Source: an uncultured Sphingomonadaceae bacterium
Lineage (GTDB): Bacteria > Pseudomonadota > Alphaproteobacteria > Sphingomonadales > Sphingomonadaceae
Length of the DNA: 14,116 nucleotides
NCBI GenBank assembly: GCA_938003725.1
Contig: CALKXX010000146.1
Span: forward strand, 1 to 14,116
Direction: 5' to 3'
Shown here: positions 1 to 6,718 of the stretch, one piece after another
Position numbering within the stretch: the stretch's first letter is position 1
Layout of the letters: each line of letters opens with the position of its first letter
Notes under the pieces: generated by a model
Told to the model about the DNA's origin: nothing
Seen by the model: the letters and a program-made list of their open reading frames with translations, nothing else
Database searches by the model: none
Position numbers and translations under genes: made by a program

Positions 1-112
1 ACAATTTGCTGCCAATCGGTTTCACCAGCAAATACAGGCTTTCAAAATCGGTCAGCTTATATGGTTTTGCTTTTGGCTTGGCGTTTTTAATCGCGAAAAC
101 AGACAGGGGCAT
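1..112 (-). CDS. Tyrosine recombinase/integrase, DUF4102 (P4-type), N-terminal fragment cut by window edge
   Basis: Reading leftward from an ATG at 112, the first 37 codons encode a protein starting MPLSVFAIKNAKPKAKPYKL and continuing through a segment containing YLLVKP. This matches the start of integrases with an N-terminal DUF4102 arm-binding domain (known family pattern: a short leader, AIxNAKP, KPYKL, a glycine/serine-LYLLV stretch). The core-binding and catalytic domains would lie beyond base 1 and cannot be seen. A Shine-Dalgarno sequence (GAGGAG on the minus strand) lies at about 121-126, eight bases before the ATG, and fixes the start. The gene begins about 170 bp from the 3' end of tRNA-Leu and runs in the same direction as it, as expected for an integrase that uses that tRNA as its attachment site. 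Family assignment rests on 37 residues only. Whether the gene is intact is unknown. Confidence 0.85.
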   Translation of the reverse strand, partial: MPLSVFAIKNAKPKAKPYKLTDFESLYLLVKPIGSKL

Positions 113-144
113 CACGGTATCTCCTCGAAAAAGGACCCCGCACC

Positions 145-177
145 GATACCATGAATGGTGCCATATTCCATGGTATC
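145..177. repeat. Perfect 9-bp inverted repeat upstream of the integrase gene
   Basis: GATACCATG at 145-153 is matched by its exact reverse complement CATGGTATC at 169-177. Inside it a smaller inverted pair, ATGG/CCAT, lies at 155-164. The element sits about 20 bp upstream of the integrase Shine-Dalgarno, so it could be an operator for integrase expression or a binding site for the recombinase or an excisionase. Function is inference only. Confidence 0.5.
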
Positions 178-191
178 ACCAGTGAAATCGC

Positions 192-274
192 TATGGACAA
201 CTATGGAAGATATATCAGAATTTATCTTTAAAATCCAGCACGTTGGCGGACTTTTATGGACGTCAGCGGACGTC
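192..274 (-). repeat. Short phased repeats between integrase and tRNA-Leu (candidate integrase arm sites)
   Basis: On the plus strand GGAC occurs at 248, 258 and 268, exactly 10 bp apart, i.e. once per helical turn on one face of the DNA. The last two are extended to GGACGTC (258-264 and 268-274). TATGGAC occurs at 192-198 and again at 255-261, and CTATGGA is repeated at 191 and 201, also 10 bp apart. On the minus strand these read GTCC(G/A). Short, phased, directly repeated sites beside a tRNA attachment site are typical of arm-type binding sites for tyrosine integrases. That interpretation is inference. Confidence 0.5.
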
Positions 275-278
275 TGAA

Positions 279-365
279 TGGTGCCCAGAAGAGGACTCGA
301 ACCTCCACGTCCCGAAAGACACCAGCACCTGAAGCTGGCGCGTCTACCAATTCCGCCATCTGGGC
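279..365 (-). tRNA. tRNA-Leu, anticodon CAG
   Basis: Read on the minus strand, the gene starts GCCCAGA at 365 and closes with TCTGGGC, discriminator A and an encoded CCA at 279-281. The anticodon stem is CCAGC/GCTGG around the loop TTCAGGT, giving anticodon CAG. The D arm contains the GG of AATTGGTAGA. A long class II variable arm (GTC...GAC) follows, as expected for leucine tRNA. The T loop is TTCGAGT. All stems pair and the length is 87 nt with CCA. The gene is intact although it flanks an integrase, because island integration normally rebuilds the tRNA 3' end. Confidence 0.97.
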
Positions 366-409
366 CCATCCAGTCTGCTTTTCCAAAGCATACTGGTTAG
401 GACCGGGCG

Positions 410-437
410 ATTAGCGTTGTCGGTGTTAGAATGTCAA
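410..437 (-). promoter_or_regulatory. Promoter of tRNA-Leu
   Basis: On the minus strand a perfect -35 TTGACA (437-432) is separated by 16 bp from a -10-like GCTAAT (415-410). It is followed directly by the GC-rich stretch CGCCCGG, resembling the discriminator of stringently controlled stable-RNA promoters. Transcription would start near 403 and give a leader of about 40 nt before the tRNA. The -35 match is strong and the -10 is imperfect. Confidence 0.55.
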
Positions 438-573
438 TGATTCATCTAGCGGCGTCGCGACTAAATGCAGGGACCCAAAGAAATAGAGATTGAAATCGAC
501 AATCATATTGCGCCGGACGGATGGTACATGCAAAGGAAATTCAACTCAATCAAGTGGACAGGTGTTATACGAG

Positions 574-1521
574 ATGACAATGCAGGGACAGACGGTCTGT
601 ATCTTTGGCGGCGGCGGATTTCTGGGCCGCTACATTGCGCAGAAATTATTGAGCGGCGGCGCGCGCGTGCGCATTGCGGAACGTCATGTCAAAAACGCGA
701 TGCATATCAAACCACTTGGTGACTTGGGCCAAACGCAATTTGCCAGTGCAGACGTGACAAAGGCCGATAGCGTTCATCGCGCCGTTAGCGGATGCGACAC
801 TGTCATCAATTTGGTGGGCGTGTTTGGATCACAAATGCAAATCGTCAACGAGCTTGGCGCGCGCAATGTAGCGCAAGCGGCGCGGTCCGCCGGCGCACAA
901 TCCCTTATTCACATGTCGGCAATTGGTGCGGACTCTCAATCGCCTTCCGCCTATGGCCGGAGCAAGGCGGCAGGAGAGGCAGCAGTACAAGATACATTTG
1001 GCGGTGCCGTGATCTTGCGTCCCTCCATTGTCTTTGGCCAGGAAGATCAGTTTATAAACCGCTTTGCAGGATTGATCCAGATGCTGCCGGTCGTGCCGAT
1101 CATCGGCGGTGAGACAAAGTTCCAACCGGTTTTTGTTGGAGATGTCGCCCAAGCTGTAATGAACGCTTTGCGCGGACCGTCGTCTGCTGAGGCGGGGATA
1201 TATGAATTGGGTGGCCCGGAAATAATCACGATGAGTGGCCTGAACCGGCGGATCGCCGAAATGATTGGGATAGACCGCACGTTTGTGGAAGTTCCCGATC
1301 TTGCAGCGCGGATTTTGGCAACAAGCACAGGTTTCCTGCCTGGTGCGCCGATTTCAAAAGACCAGTATTTGATGCTACAAAAAGACAATATTGTGGCGGC
1401 CGGCGCGATGGATTTGAGCAGCCTTAACGTCAGCCCGACGCCGCTGGCCACCGTCGCACACGGATGGCTTGAGCAATATGCCGATCATGGGCGTTTTGGC
1501 GCTAGCGCCAAGGCGGGTTAA
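574..1521 (+). CDS. NAD(P)-binding SDR-like protein, complex I NDUFA9 family
   Basis: A 315-residue Rossmann-fold protein of the atypical (extended) short-chain dehydrogenase group. The dinucleotide-binding loop GGGGFLG is at residues 12-18. The central HMSAIGAD segment at 113-120 and a YGRSK (Tyr127, Lys131) follow the pattern of NDUFA9-like proteins, which bind a nucleotide in or near respiratory complex I, and of related UDP-sugar epimerase-like proteins. A role in complex I is family knowledge and is not shown here, since no nuo genes are in the window. The reading frame is open further upstream to a TTG at 490. Family members start just before the glycine loop, so the ATG at 574 (MTMQGQ) is preferred, with ATG 580 as an alternative. 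The gene ends 20 bp from the convergent uppP. Confidence 0.85.
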   Translation: MTMQGQTVCIFGGGGFLGRYIAQKLLSGGARVRIAERHVKNAMHIKPLGDLGQTQFASADVTKADSVHRAVSGCDTVINLVGVFGSQMQIVNELGARNVAQAARSAGAQSLIHMSAIGADSQSPSAYGRSKAAGEAAVQDTFGGAVILRPSIVFGQEDQFINRFAGLIQMLPVVPIIGGETKFQPVFVGDVAQAVMNALRGPSSAEAGIYELGGPEIITMSGLNRRIAEMIGIDRTFVEVPDLAARILATSTGFLPGAPISKDQYLMLQKDNIVAAGAMDLSSLNVSPTPLATVAHGWLEQYADHGRFGASAKAG

Positions 1522-1541
1522 ATTTCCCGCAGTACAGTCCG

Positions 1542-2336
1542 CTAGAACCAGACTAGAAGCGCCGCGCCCATAAGGACGCGGTACACCACAAAGATCATCA
1601 TTGAGGCTTTCCGCAAAAACTGCATCAGGAATGTCATCGTGGCGAATGCCGCAACGAAGGTTAGCGCGCCAGTGATAAGCGCTTCTTTCAGCAAGTCACC
1701 GCTCGCCTCCATCAAATCGGGAATAATCAAAATTCCGGCTCCCGCAACGGCAGGGATGGATAGCAGAAATGAGAAGCGCGCCGCCTCGACCCGCGAATAG
1801 CCAAGGAAGCGTGCGGCGGTCATTGTGACCCCGGACCGGCTGGTTCCTGGTATCAGGGCCAATGCTTGCGCCAAACCAACAATGATACCATCTTTCAAAG
1901 TCATGTCTTCAAACGACTTCACCTGGCGACCGACACGATCCGCAATACCGAGCAGGATTCCATATATTATCAGATTGATACCAACTAATGTGGTGCTTCG
2001 AAAACCATCCAGATAACCGCCGGTCTTCAGAAACAATCCAACGATAACCGCGGGTATTGTCCCGATAATTATCCACCAGAAAAGACGGCGTTCTGCGGGG
2101 GCCTGTCCAATTCCAATAGTCGCAAAACCGCCCTTGCCCAGCGCGATGACATCTTTGAAAAAATAGGTGATGATAGCCAATAATGATCCAACATGGACCG
2201 CGATGTCAATCATTGGCCCCTGATCTGCATAGCCCGTTAGAACCGGTAAAATGATGAGATGGCCCGAAGACGATATCGGCAAAAATTCGGTGACGCCTTG
2301 CACAATTGCGAGGAGCAGCATTTGAAGAAATGTCAT
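1542..2336 (-). CDS. uppP: Undecaprenyl-diphosphatase UppP (BacA)
   Basis: A 264-residue integral membrane phosphatase that dephosphorylates undecaprenyl pyrophosphate to recycle the lipid carrier for peptidoglycan and other wall polymers. Overexpression in other bacteria gives bacitracin resistance. Both signature regions are present: GVTEFLPISSSGHL at residues 14-27 (Glu17, His26) and PGTSRSGVT at 163-171 (Arg167), which form the active site in characterised BacA/UppP enzymes. The remainder is hydrophobic with the expected multiple membrane segments, and the length is normal for the family. The ATG at 2336 gives the usual N-terminus (MTFLQMLLLAIVQG). No strong Shine-Dalgarno is visible. It is transcribed alone and converges with the NDUFA9-like gene. 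Confidence 0.96.
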   Translation of the reverse strand: MTFLQMLLLAIVQGVTEFLPISSSGHLIILPVLTGYADQGPMIDIAVHVGSLLAIITYFFKDVIALGKGGFATIGIGQAPAERRLFWWIIIGTIPAVIVGLFLKTGGYLDGFRSTTLVGINLIIYGILLGIADRVGRQVKSFEDMTLKDGIIVGLAQALALIPGTSRSGVTMTAARFLGYSRVEAARFSFLLSIPAVAGAGILIIPDLMEASGDLLKEALITGALTFVAAFATMTFLMQFLRKASMMIFVVYRVLMGAALLVWF

Positions 2337-2649
2337 GATAGAACCGATTTATTGTGAGGTAGATAAAAAATGAGAATTGCGGAAAAACCTTCTATAAAGT
2401 TGGAATTCACATTTGTCGTTGCTGAATATAGGTCCGATACGGGACTTTATAACACCGACACCACTCAAGCAACCCAACTCCTCAGCTATTTTCTCTTATG
2501 TGGGTAAGAGACACTGTGCTGTAGAAGATGTTTCCGGTGACACGCTTTTGTGTCAGGTCTTACCGTCCGCCAGCTGCGCGAAATGAAATTGGCAGAAAAA
2601 CAAACGACCTGATACCAACATGTTTGCTTTTAACATCGGAGAGTCTGGA
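2337..2649. other. Intergenic control region between divergent uppP and DUF2059 genes, with two hairpins
   Basis: This 313-bp spacer contains no convincing ORF. It holds two perfect inverted repeats: TCTCTTA/TAAGAGA (2492-2498 and 2505-2511, 6-nt loop) and TGACAC/GTGTCA (2538-2543 and 2550-2555, 6-nt loop). Neither is followed by a T-run, so they do not look like terminators. They could be operators or leader structures for the plus-strand secreted-protein genes. A weak plus-strand promoter (TTGGCA at 2589-2594, 16 bp, GATACC at 2611-2616) would start transcription about 25 bp before the ATG at 2650. Confidence 0.45.
2391..2419 (-). promoter_or_regulatory. Possible promoter for uppP
   Basis: On the minus strand ACGACA (2419-2414, four of six matches to -35) is 17 bp from TATAGA (2396-2391, four of six matches to -10), placing the start about 50 bp before the uppP ATG. 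Weak consensus matching only. Confidence 0.28.
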
Positions 2650-3657
2650 ATGAAAAAATATCTACTTTTGGGAACAGCCATTGCTGCAATGGGTCTTTCG
2701 GGCCCTGTAGCTGCACAGGAAAGTGAAAATACCGAAGCCGCGGCAGCCAAAGGCAGCAGTGCGGATACAGAGGCGTTCGCAAAATTGTTCGGATCAATGT
2801 TCGAAAAAGACGAAACCCCGATCGAGCCAGCCATGCTGTCCAAGGGGGAACGGATAGCCGGCGCGGTTGTACCAAAGGGCAGTTATCGTAAAATTATGGC
2901 GGAGACATTTCAAAAAGTGATCGAACCCATGATGGAGGGGCTGGACGAATTTCCCTTGTCGGCCATTGCTGTATTTACGGGTGTCAGTGAAGAGGACATC
3001 AGTTTAAAGGAGGGTGCAACGCTCGCTGACCTGATGGCGATCGTTGACCCCTATTATAAACAGCGCAATCGGTCGATGATGAGCAAATTCACCGACATCA
3101 TGATCGATCTGTCGGACGATATTGAACCAAGCATCCGCGAAGGATTGTCTCGCGCTTATGCGCGCCGCTTTTCAGCCGACGAACTGGAAGCCGCAGCGGC
3201 CTTTTATGAAACGGAAGCCGGCGCAAAAATTGCCGGAGAGAGCTTGTCAATCTTCGCTAGTCCGGAAGTCATGTCCGCATCGATGGAGATGATGCCCAAA
3301 TTCATGGAAGAACTCGGCAGTGTCATGGAAGAGATGACCAATGGATCAGATGATATTCCCCCACCCCGCAAATTCGAAGATTTGAGCGATACGGAACTAA
3401 CCAAACTCAGCGAGTTGATGGGTGTTGGGCGCGATGCGCTTTCAGGATCGTCCATTTCAAACTGGGATGAGGTTTCGGAAGATGCTGTCGAAGAATCGGG
3501 TGAAGAGCCGTGGACCGATTCTGTAAACTGGGCGGTGGCAGACCGTGATAAAGTCAACAAACTCAACGCCGACTATGACGCAGCATTTGACCGTTATTAT
3601 GACGCCCTACAAATCGCCCAGGAAAATGCGAAAAAGCGGATGCAGGCGGATAAATAA
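2650..3657 (+). CDS. Secreted DUF2059-domain protein
   Basis: A 335-residue exported protein. The N-terminus MKKYLLLGTAIAAMGLSGP is a typical Sec signal peptide, probably cleaved after VAA or AQ near residue 22. A mostly helical, acidic, Met-rich body follows. Residues 174-194 (FSADELEAAAAFYETEAGAK) show the hallmark of DUF2059: a loop serine, an EL pair, FY, then a short-chain residue and glycine. The C-terminus is a charged helix. The molecular function of DUF2059 proteins is not established, though they are usually periplasmic. The ORF is open to an ATG at 2620, but the ATG at 2650 has a good GGAGAG (2638-2643) and starts the signal peptide directly. It ends one base before the next gene, so the two are probably co-transcribed. 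Confidence 0.85.
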   Translation: MKKYLLLGTAIAAMGLSGPVAAQESENTEAAAAKGSSADTEAFAKLFGSMFEKDETPIEPAMLSKGERIAGAVVPKGSYRKIMAETFQKVIEPMMEGLDEFPLSAIAVFTGVSEEDISLKEGATLADLMAIVDPYYKQRNRSMMSKFTDIMIDLSDDIEPSIREGLSRAYARRFSADELEAAAAFYETEAGAKIAGESLSIFASPEVMSASMEMMPKFMEELGSVMEEMTNGSDDIPPPRKFEDLSDTELTKLSELMGVGRDALSGSSISNWDEVSEDAVEESGEEPWTDSVNWAVADRDKVNKLNADYDAAFDRYYDALQIAQENAKKRMQADK

Positions 3658-3658
3658 T

Positions 3659-4423
3659 ATGTCATTTCTTCCTACTCCTAAGTTGATCGCGATTTTTACC
3701 CTGGCTATCGCTTCGGGACAGCTAGCCGTTACACCGGCACATTCCCAAGTGTTAGAGCAACCCGACGCGAAGGCCGACAGATTGGCCAGTCAATTCAGCA
3801 AACATTACATACCTCTTGAAACGACGCTTGAAGCAGCCCTGCAAAATTATGATCAACAGTTCAGGCGAGCAGCAGCAAAGGACAATAGCTATCAGAAATT
3901 GGAAAAACGCCATCCTGGTTTGCTGGAAGCAGCCATGGCGGCAGGTCGATCAATTGTTGCCAAAGATCTGGGCGCTACAATTCCTATCATTCAGGAAAAA
4001 CTAGCCGCCTTTGCTCTTGATAAATTTTCTTCTAGCGAACTGATGGAGGTTAACGGATTCTACGAATCCTCTACTGGCCAAGCCATCATGCGCGGAGTTC
4101 TCGAAAATTCTGATACGGATCAGTTGACCGACAAGCTGAACGAAGACGCCAAGGCGAATGATGGCAGGTTTGTTATCAACGACGAGGATATTGTTGCATT
4201 TGCCGGCGAAGCGGCAATCAAATCAATGTCAAACGCAGATATCGAAGAATTTGTGCGCTTTCTATCAACGCCCGCTGGCCGAAAGTTCATGGCAAATGCA
4301 GAGGGCTTTGTCGGGATCGTATCGGCGGAAATGACCAAATCGGTGAACGCTTATTTGCCGCTTGTCCAGGCCGCCACTATGCAAACTGTGCGCGATTTTA
4401 TTTCGGGGAAACGAACCAAGTGA
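3659..4423 (+). CDS. Secreted protein with two DUF2059-like modules
   Basis: A 254-residue exported protein starting at ATG 3659, one base after the stop of the preceding DUF2059 gene. The first 29 residues form a signal peptide (hydrophobic LIAIFTLAIASGQLAV, then AHS-Q). The mature part has two similar helical motifs: FSSSELMEVNGFYESSTGQA at 123-142 and MSNADIEEFVRFLSTPAGRK at 190-209. Each has the S-x-x-E/D-L/I, F-Y/L, S-x-x-G pattern seen once in the upstream protein. The frame is open upstream to 3545, but that extension overlaps the previous gene and would bury the signal peptide. The close spacing suggests the pair works together in the periplasm. The function is unknown. Confidence 0.8.
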   Translation: MSFLPTPKLIAIFTLAIASGQLAVTPAHSQVLEQPDAKADRLASQFSKHYIPLETTLEAALQNYDQQFRRAAAKDNSYQKLEKRHPGLLEAAMAAGRSIVAKDLGATIPIIQEKLAAFALDKFSSSELMEVNGFYESSTGQAIMRGVLENSDTDQLTDKLNEDAKANDGRFVINDEDIVAFAGEAAIKSMSNADIEEFVRFLSTPAGRKFMANAEGFVGIVSAEMTKSVNAYLPLVQAATMQTVRDFISGKRTK

Positions 4424-4551
4424 CAACCTGAATAGCGGCCGCAGCTGTGCACACGCATCTCGCCTAGAAAGCTCCTCGCGCCTATGTTTCTGTCAACATA
4501 TGTGCAGCGGAGTAACGTTTGTAATCTGACCAGTGCAAAGGAACTAAAGTG

Positions 4552-4887
4552 ATGCCGAAAATTACTCCAAATTACCTTGAAATGAAGGCCGACAATTTGC
4601 CTGAGAGCAAAGCCTTTTATGAACAAGCTTTCGGCTTTGCTTTCACCGATTATGGTCCCGAATATGCAGCAGTCGAAGGCGGTTTGATACAAATCGGGTT
4701 GGCCGCCGGAGAGGAACCAGCTGCGCCCATGCCAACATTTGAAACTGATGATCTGGAGGCAGCGCTGGTCCAAGTCAAATCGGCAAATGGCCAAATAGTC
4801 AGAGACATTTTTGCCTATCCGGGTGGTCAGCGATTTGAATGTCTGGACCCCTCTGGCAATCGGCTGGCCATCTATAAACCAGACTGA
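4552..4887 (+). CDS. VOC (glyoxalase/bleomycin-resistance fold) family protein
   Basis: A 111-residue single-domain protein of the vicinal oxygen chelate superfamily. The beginning (YLEMKADNLPESKAFYEQAF) is the first beta-alpha unit, with the usual 'xxVxDxxxSxxFYxxxFGF' pattern. The end contains GGQRFECLDPSGNRLAIY, the family's closing strand with D-P-x-G-N. Such proteins have a divalent metal site or bind small molecules, and some are dioxygenases, lyases or resistance proteins. The substrate cannot be told here. The ATG at 4552 is preceded by AAGGA (4538-4542, nine bases away) and is preferred over the GTG one codon upstream. It stands alone, with 128-bp and 124-bp spacers on either side that show no clear features. 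Confidence 0.85.
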   Translation: MPKITPNYLEMKADNLPESKAFYEQAFGFAFTDYGPEYAAVEGGLIQIGLAAGEEPAAPMPTFETDDLEAALVQVKSANGQIVRDIFAYPGGQRFECLDPSGNRLAIYKPD

Positions 4888-5011
4888 ACCGCTTACGCAT
4901 CAAGTTACACGCGTTTACGATACTGTCGATTTGGCCATCATGCAGTTCAGCATTGGATCAACCAAAACCTGCTATCCGAAGGGCAATAACAATCTTTTGA
5001 CGGAGGCCTTC

Positions 5012-5449
5012 ATGCGAACATTTTTTGCACTTCCCATAGTAACGATCGCGCTAAGCGTATCAGTCCCAGCAATGGCTCAAGATATACCCCCGGAAGCTGA
5101 GGCAATTGAAAGAATGAATGATCCGGCGTTTCAGGATGGCCTGGCCAATATGATGAGCGGCTTCCTTTCAGCGATGATGGAAATACCGATTGGGCAGGTT
5201 GTGATTGCGGCTGACAAGGCCATTCCCGAAGAGATGAGAAAAGGCGACAGCCTCTCCACAATCGATTCTGATACTACAATAGGTGATCTGGCCGGGAGCG
5301 ACGATCCTGATTTTAACAGCAATATGGATCGAAATATCCGCAAAGGCACTGCAATGCTGGGAATCATGGCCTCCGAATTTGGTGCCATACTGCCGCAGCT
5401 CCGGGAAATCGGAGAGCGAATGAAACGCCGAATGGATGATCTGGAATAG
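5012..5449 (+). CDS. Small secreted protein of unknown function
   Basis: A 145-residue exported protein. The signal peptide (MRTFFALPIVTIALSVSVPA, then MA-Q at 21-23) has a clear AxA-type site. The start at ATG 5012 has an excellent GGAGG (5002-5006) five bases away. The longer open frame from 4811 overlaps the VOC gene and is rejected. The mature protein is Met-rich and helical. A central DTTIGDLAG segment (87-95) is followed by DDPDF, and the C-terminal helix contains ILPQLREIGERMKRRM (126-141). Similar short periplasmic proteins are common in sphingomonads but have no assigned function. Several of these landmarks occur in the same order in residues 94-173 of the DUF2059 protein at 2650, so the two may share a domain. 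Confidence 0.8.
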   Translation: MRTFFALPIVTIALSVSVPAMAQDIPPEAEAIERMNDPAFQDGLANMMSGFLSAMMEIPIGQVVIAADKAIPEEMRKGDSLSTIDSDTTIGDLAGSDDPDFNSNMDRNIRKGTAMLGIMASEFGAILPQLREIGERMKRRMDDLE

Positions 5450-5537
5450 GCCTTTGGGCGGGCTCGATTGGTCGTCCCCAATGATCGTCAATCAAACCTC
5501 TTTCCCAATGAGACAATCGCGATTATCAGCGTAACCT

Positions 5538-6209
5538 ATGTGGCAATTGTTCCAGTTTCCTTTATGTCCGTTTTCGCGCAAAGTCCGGCTATTGCTAGGC
5601 GAAAAGTCGGTCGGATATGAACTGATCCGCGAATCACCCTGGGATCAACGCGATGAATTTCTAGATATGAACCCGGCTGGGCGAACACCGGTTATGAAAC
5701 ATATTCAGCGTGACATCACCCTCGTCGATAGCGTCGCGATTTGTGAATATATAGAAGAGACCGTTGAAAAGGCACCGATGATAAACGGTACCGCCACCAA
5801 TCGGGCTGAAATACGCCGCCTGATGTCATGGTTTGACGAGCAGTTTTACGGCGATGTCACAGCGCCCCTACTCTATGAACGCATGCACAAGCGGTTGGTT
5901 CATCGCGCGCCGCCCGATGCCAAAATATTGCGAGAGGCAATGCGGCGAGCCAATGTTCATCTCGACTATATTGACTATCTAATCGATCATCGCAGCTGGC
6001 TTGCCGGCGCAACCATGAGCCTGGCCGATTTGACCGCCGCTGCGCAACTGTCGGTTGCGGATTATCTCGGCGGTATTGACTGGGCCGGGCATGAGCAGAC
6101 CAAAGCCTGGTATCAGATGTTCAAATCACGTCCTGCTTTCCGGCCGTTGCTGTCCGAACGGATGGAAGTAATTGCGCCGCCAGAGCACTATGAAAAAGTA
6201 GATTTCTAG
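5538..6209 (+). CDS. fzlA: Glutathione-S-transferase-fold protein, probable FtsZ-binding protein FzlA
   Basis: A 223-residue GST-like protein. The N-terminal thioredoxin-fold half starts MWQLFQFPLCPFSRKVRLLL with a CPFS motif at 10-13. The helical C-terminal domain starts near residue 85. Several features recall FzlA, the FtsZ-associated division protein of alphaproteobacteria: Trp35 in ESPWDQRDEFL (compare the functionally important W38 of Caulobacter FzlA), NPAGRTPV, and a C-terminal tail ending HYEKVDF with an Asp two residues from the end (compare D227 in Caulobacter). FzlA binds curved FtsZ filaments and links the Z-ring to septal wall synthesis. It does not act as a glutathione transferase. 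Assignment is from recalled motif similarity; an ordinary GST is the alternative. The last base of the stop codon is the first base of the next gene. Confidence 0.72.
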   Translation: MWQLFQFPLCPFSRKVRLLLGEKSVGYELIRESPWDQRDEFLDMNPAGRTPVMKHIQRDITLVDSVAICEYIEETVEKAPMINGTATNRAEIRRLMSWFDEQFYGDVTAPLLYERMHKRLVHRAPPDAKILREAMRRANVHLDYIDYLIDHRSWLAGATMSLADLTAAAQLSVADYLGGIDWAGHEQTKAWYQMFKSRPAFRPLLSERMEVIAPPEHYEKVDF

Positions 6210-6673
6210 TGACCTACAACAAAGCGCTAAGCGGGTTGGCCGCTGTGCTTATATTTAGCAATGGCGCGCTCGCGGAGACACAGAATATGCAACAAGCAAG
6301 CGGTACATTTGAAGTTGAAGTAAAGCCAATATCAGGCGAAAATGACACATCTGCTCGCATGTCGATCGCGAAAACGTTCGCCGGTGATCTGATGGGAACC
6401 AGCACCGGTCAGATGATGCATGGCGGCAATCCGGCGACGGAGTCTCGCGTTTATGTAGCAATAGAGACGATTGCGGGGACATTAAACGGCAAAAAGGGCA
6501 GCTTTATAGCCGTTCATCGCGGCACGATGACAAAACAAGGGCAAGATTTAGCTATCATTATTGCACCCGACAGCGGCACCGAAGCTTTAACCGGCATCAG
6601 CGGCACCATGGACATACAAGTTGAAGACGGAAAACATAGCTATACCATCTCGTATAACCTGCCGGAGAGCTAA
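6209..6673 (+). CDS. Secreted DUF3224-family protein
   Basis: A 154-residue exported protein beginning at GTG 6209, whose G is the last base of the upstream TAG stop, so translation is probably coupled. Residues 1-22 (MTYNKALSGLAAVLIFSNGA, then LA-E) are a signal peptide. The mature part has the DUF3224 pattern: GTFEVEVKPI, MSIAKTFAGDLMGTSTGQM, YVAIETIAGTLNGKKGSF, HRGTMT, PDSGTEALTGISGTM and DGKHSYTISY. The family is a small beta-rich, allene-oxide-cyclase-like barrel; no biochemical function is established. Family members are often cytoplasmic, so the added signal peptide places this one in the periplasm (seen in sequence, localisation inferred). Confidence 0.85.
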   Translation: MTYNKALSGLAAVLIFSNGALAETQNMQQASGTFEVEVKPISGENDTSARMSIAKTFAGDLMGTSTGQMMHGGNPATESRVYVAIETIAGTLNGKKGSFIAVHRGTMTKQGQDLAIIIAPDSGTEALTGISGTMDIQVEDGKHSYTISYNLPES

Positions 6674-6718
6674 GCACCGCCATATCGGCGCGGCGCTATT
6701 GTCATTTCTTCACTATGA

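Noticed and set aside
112..369. 85-residue minus-strand ORF covering tRNA-Leu
   Set aside because: It reads straight through the tRNA gene and overlaps the integrase start; it has no protein-like composition and no known domain.
454..461. 8-bp palindrome GTCGCGAC upstream of the tRNA promoter
   Set aside because: A short GC-rich palindrome expected by chance; no second copy nearby.
490..573. Upstream TTG extension of the NDUFA9-like gene
   Set aside because: The extra 28 residues do not look like a family N-terminus; the Rossmann fold begins just after ATG 574.
3545..3658. Longer start for the second DUF2059 gene
   Set aside because: It overlaps the upstream gene and would place 38 residues in front of a clear signal peptide.
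4811..5011. Longer start for the small secreted protein
   Set aside because: It overlaps the VOC gene; the GGAGG and signal peptide fix the start at 5012.
6674..6700. Possible terminator after the DUF3224 gene
   Set aside because: Only a 4-bp stem (CGCC/GGCG) and no clean T-run; too weak to call.
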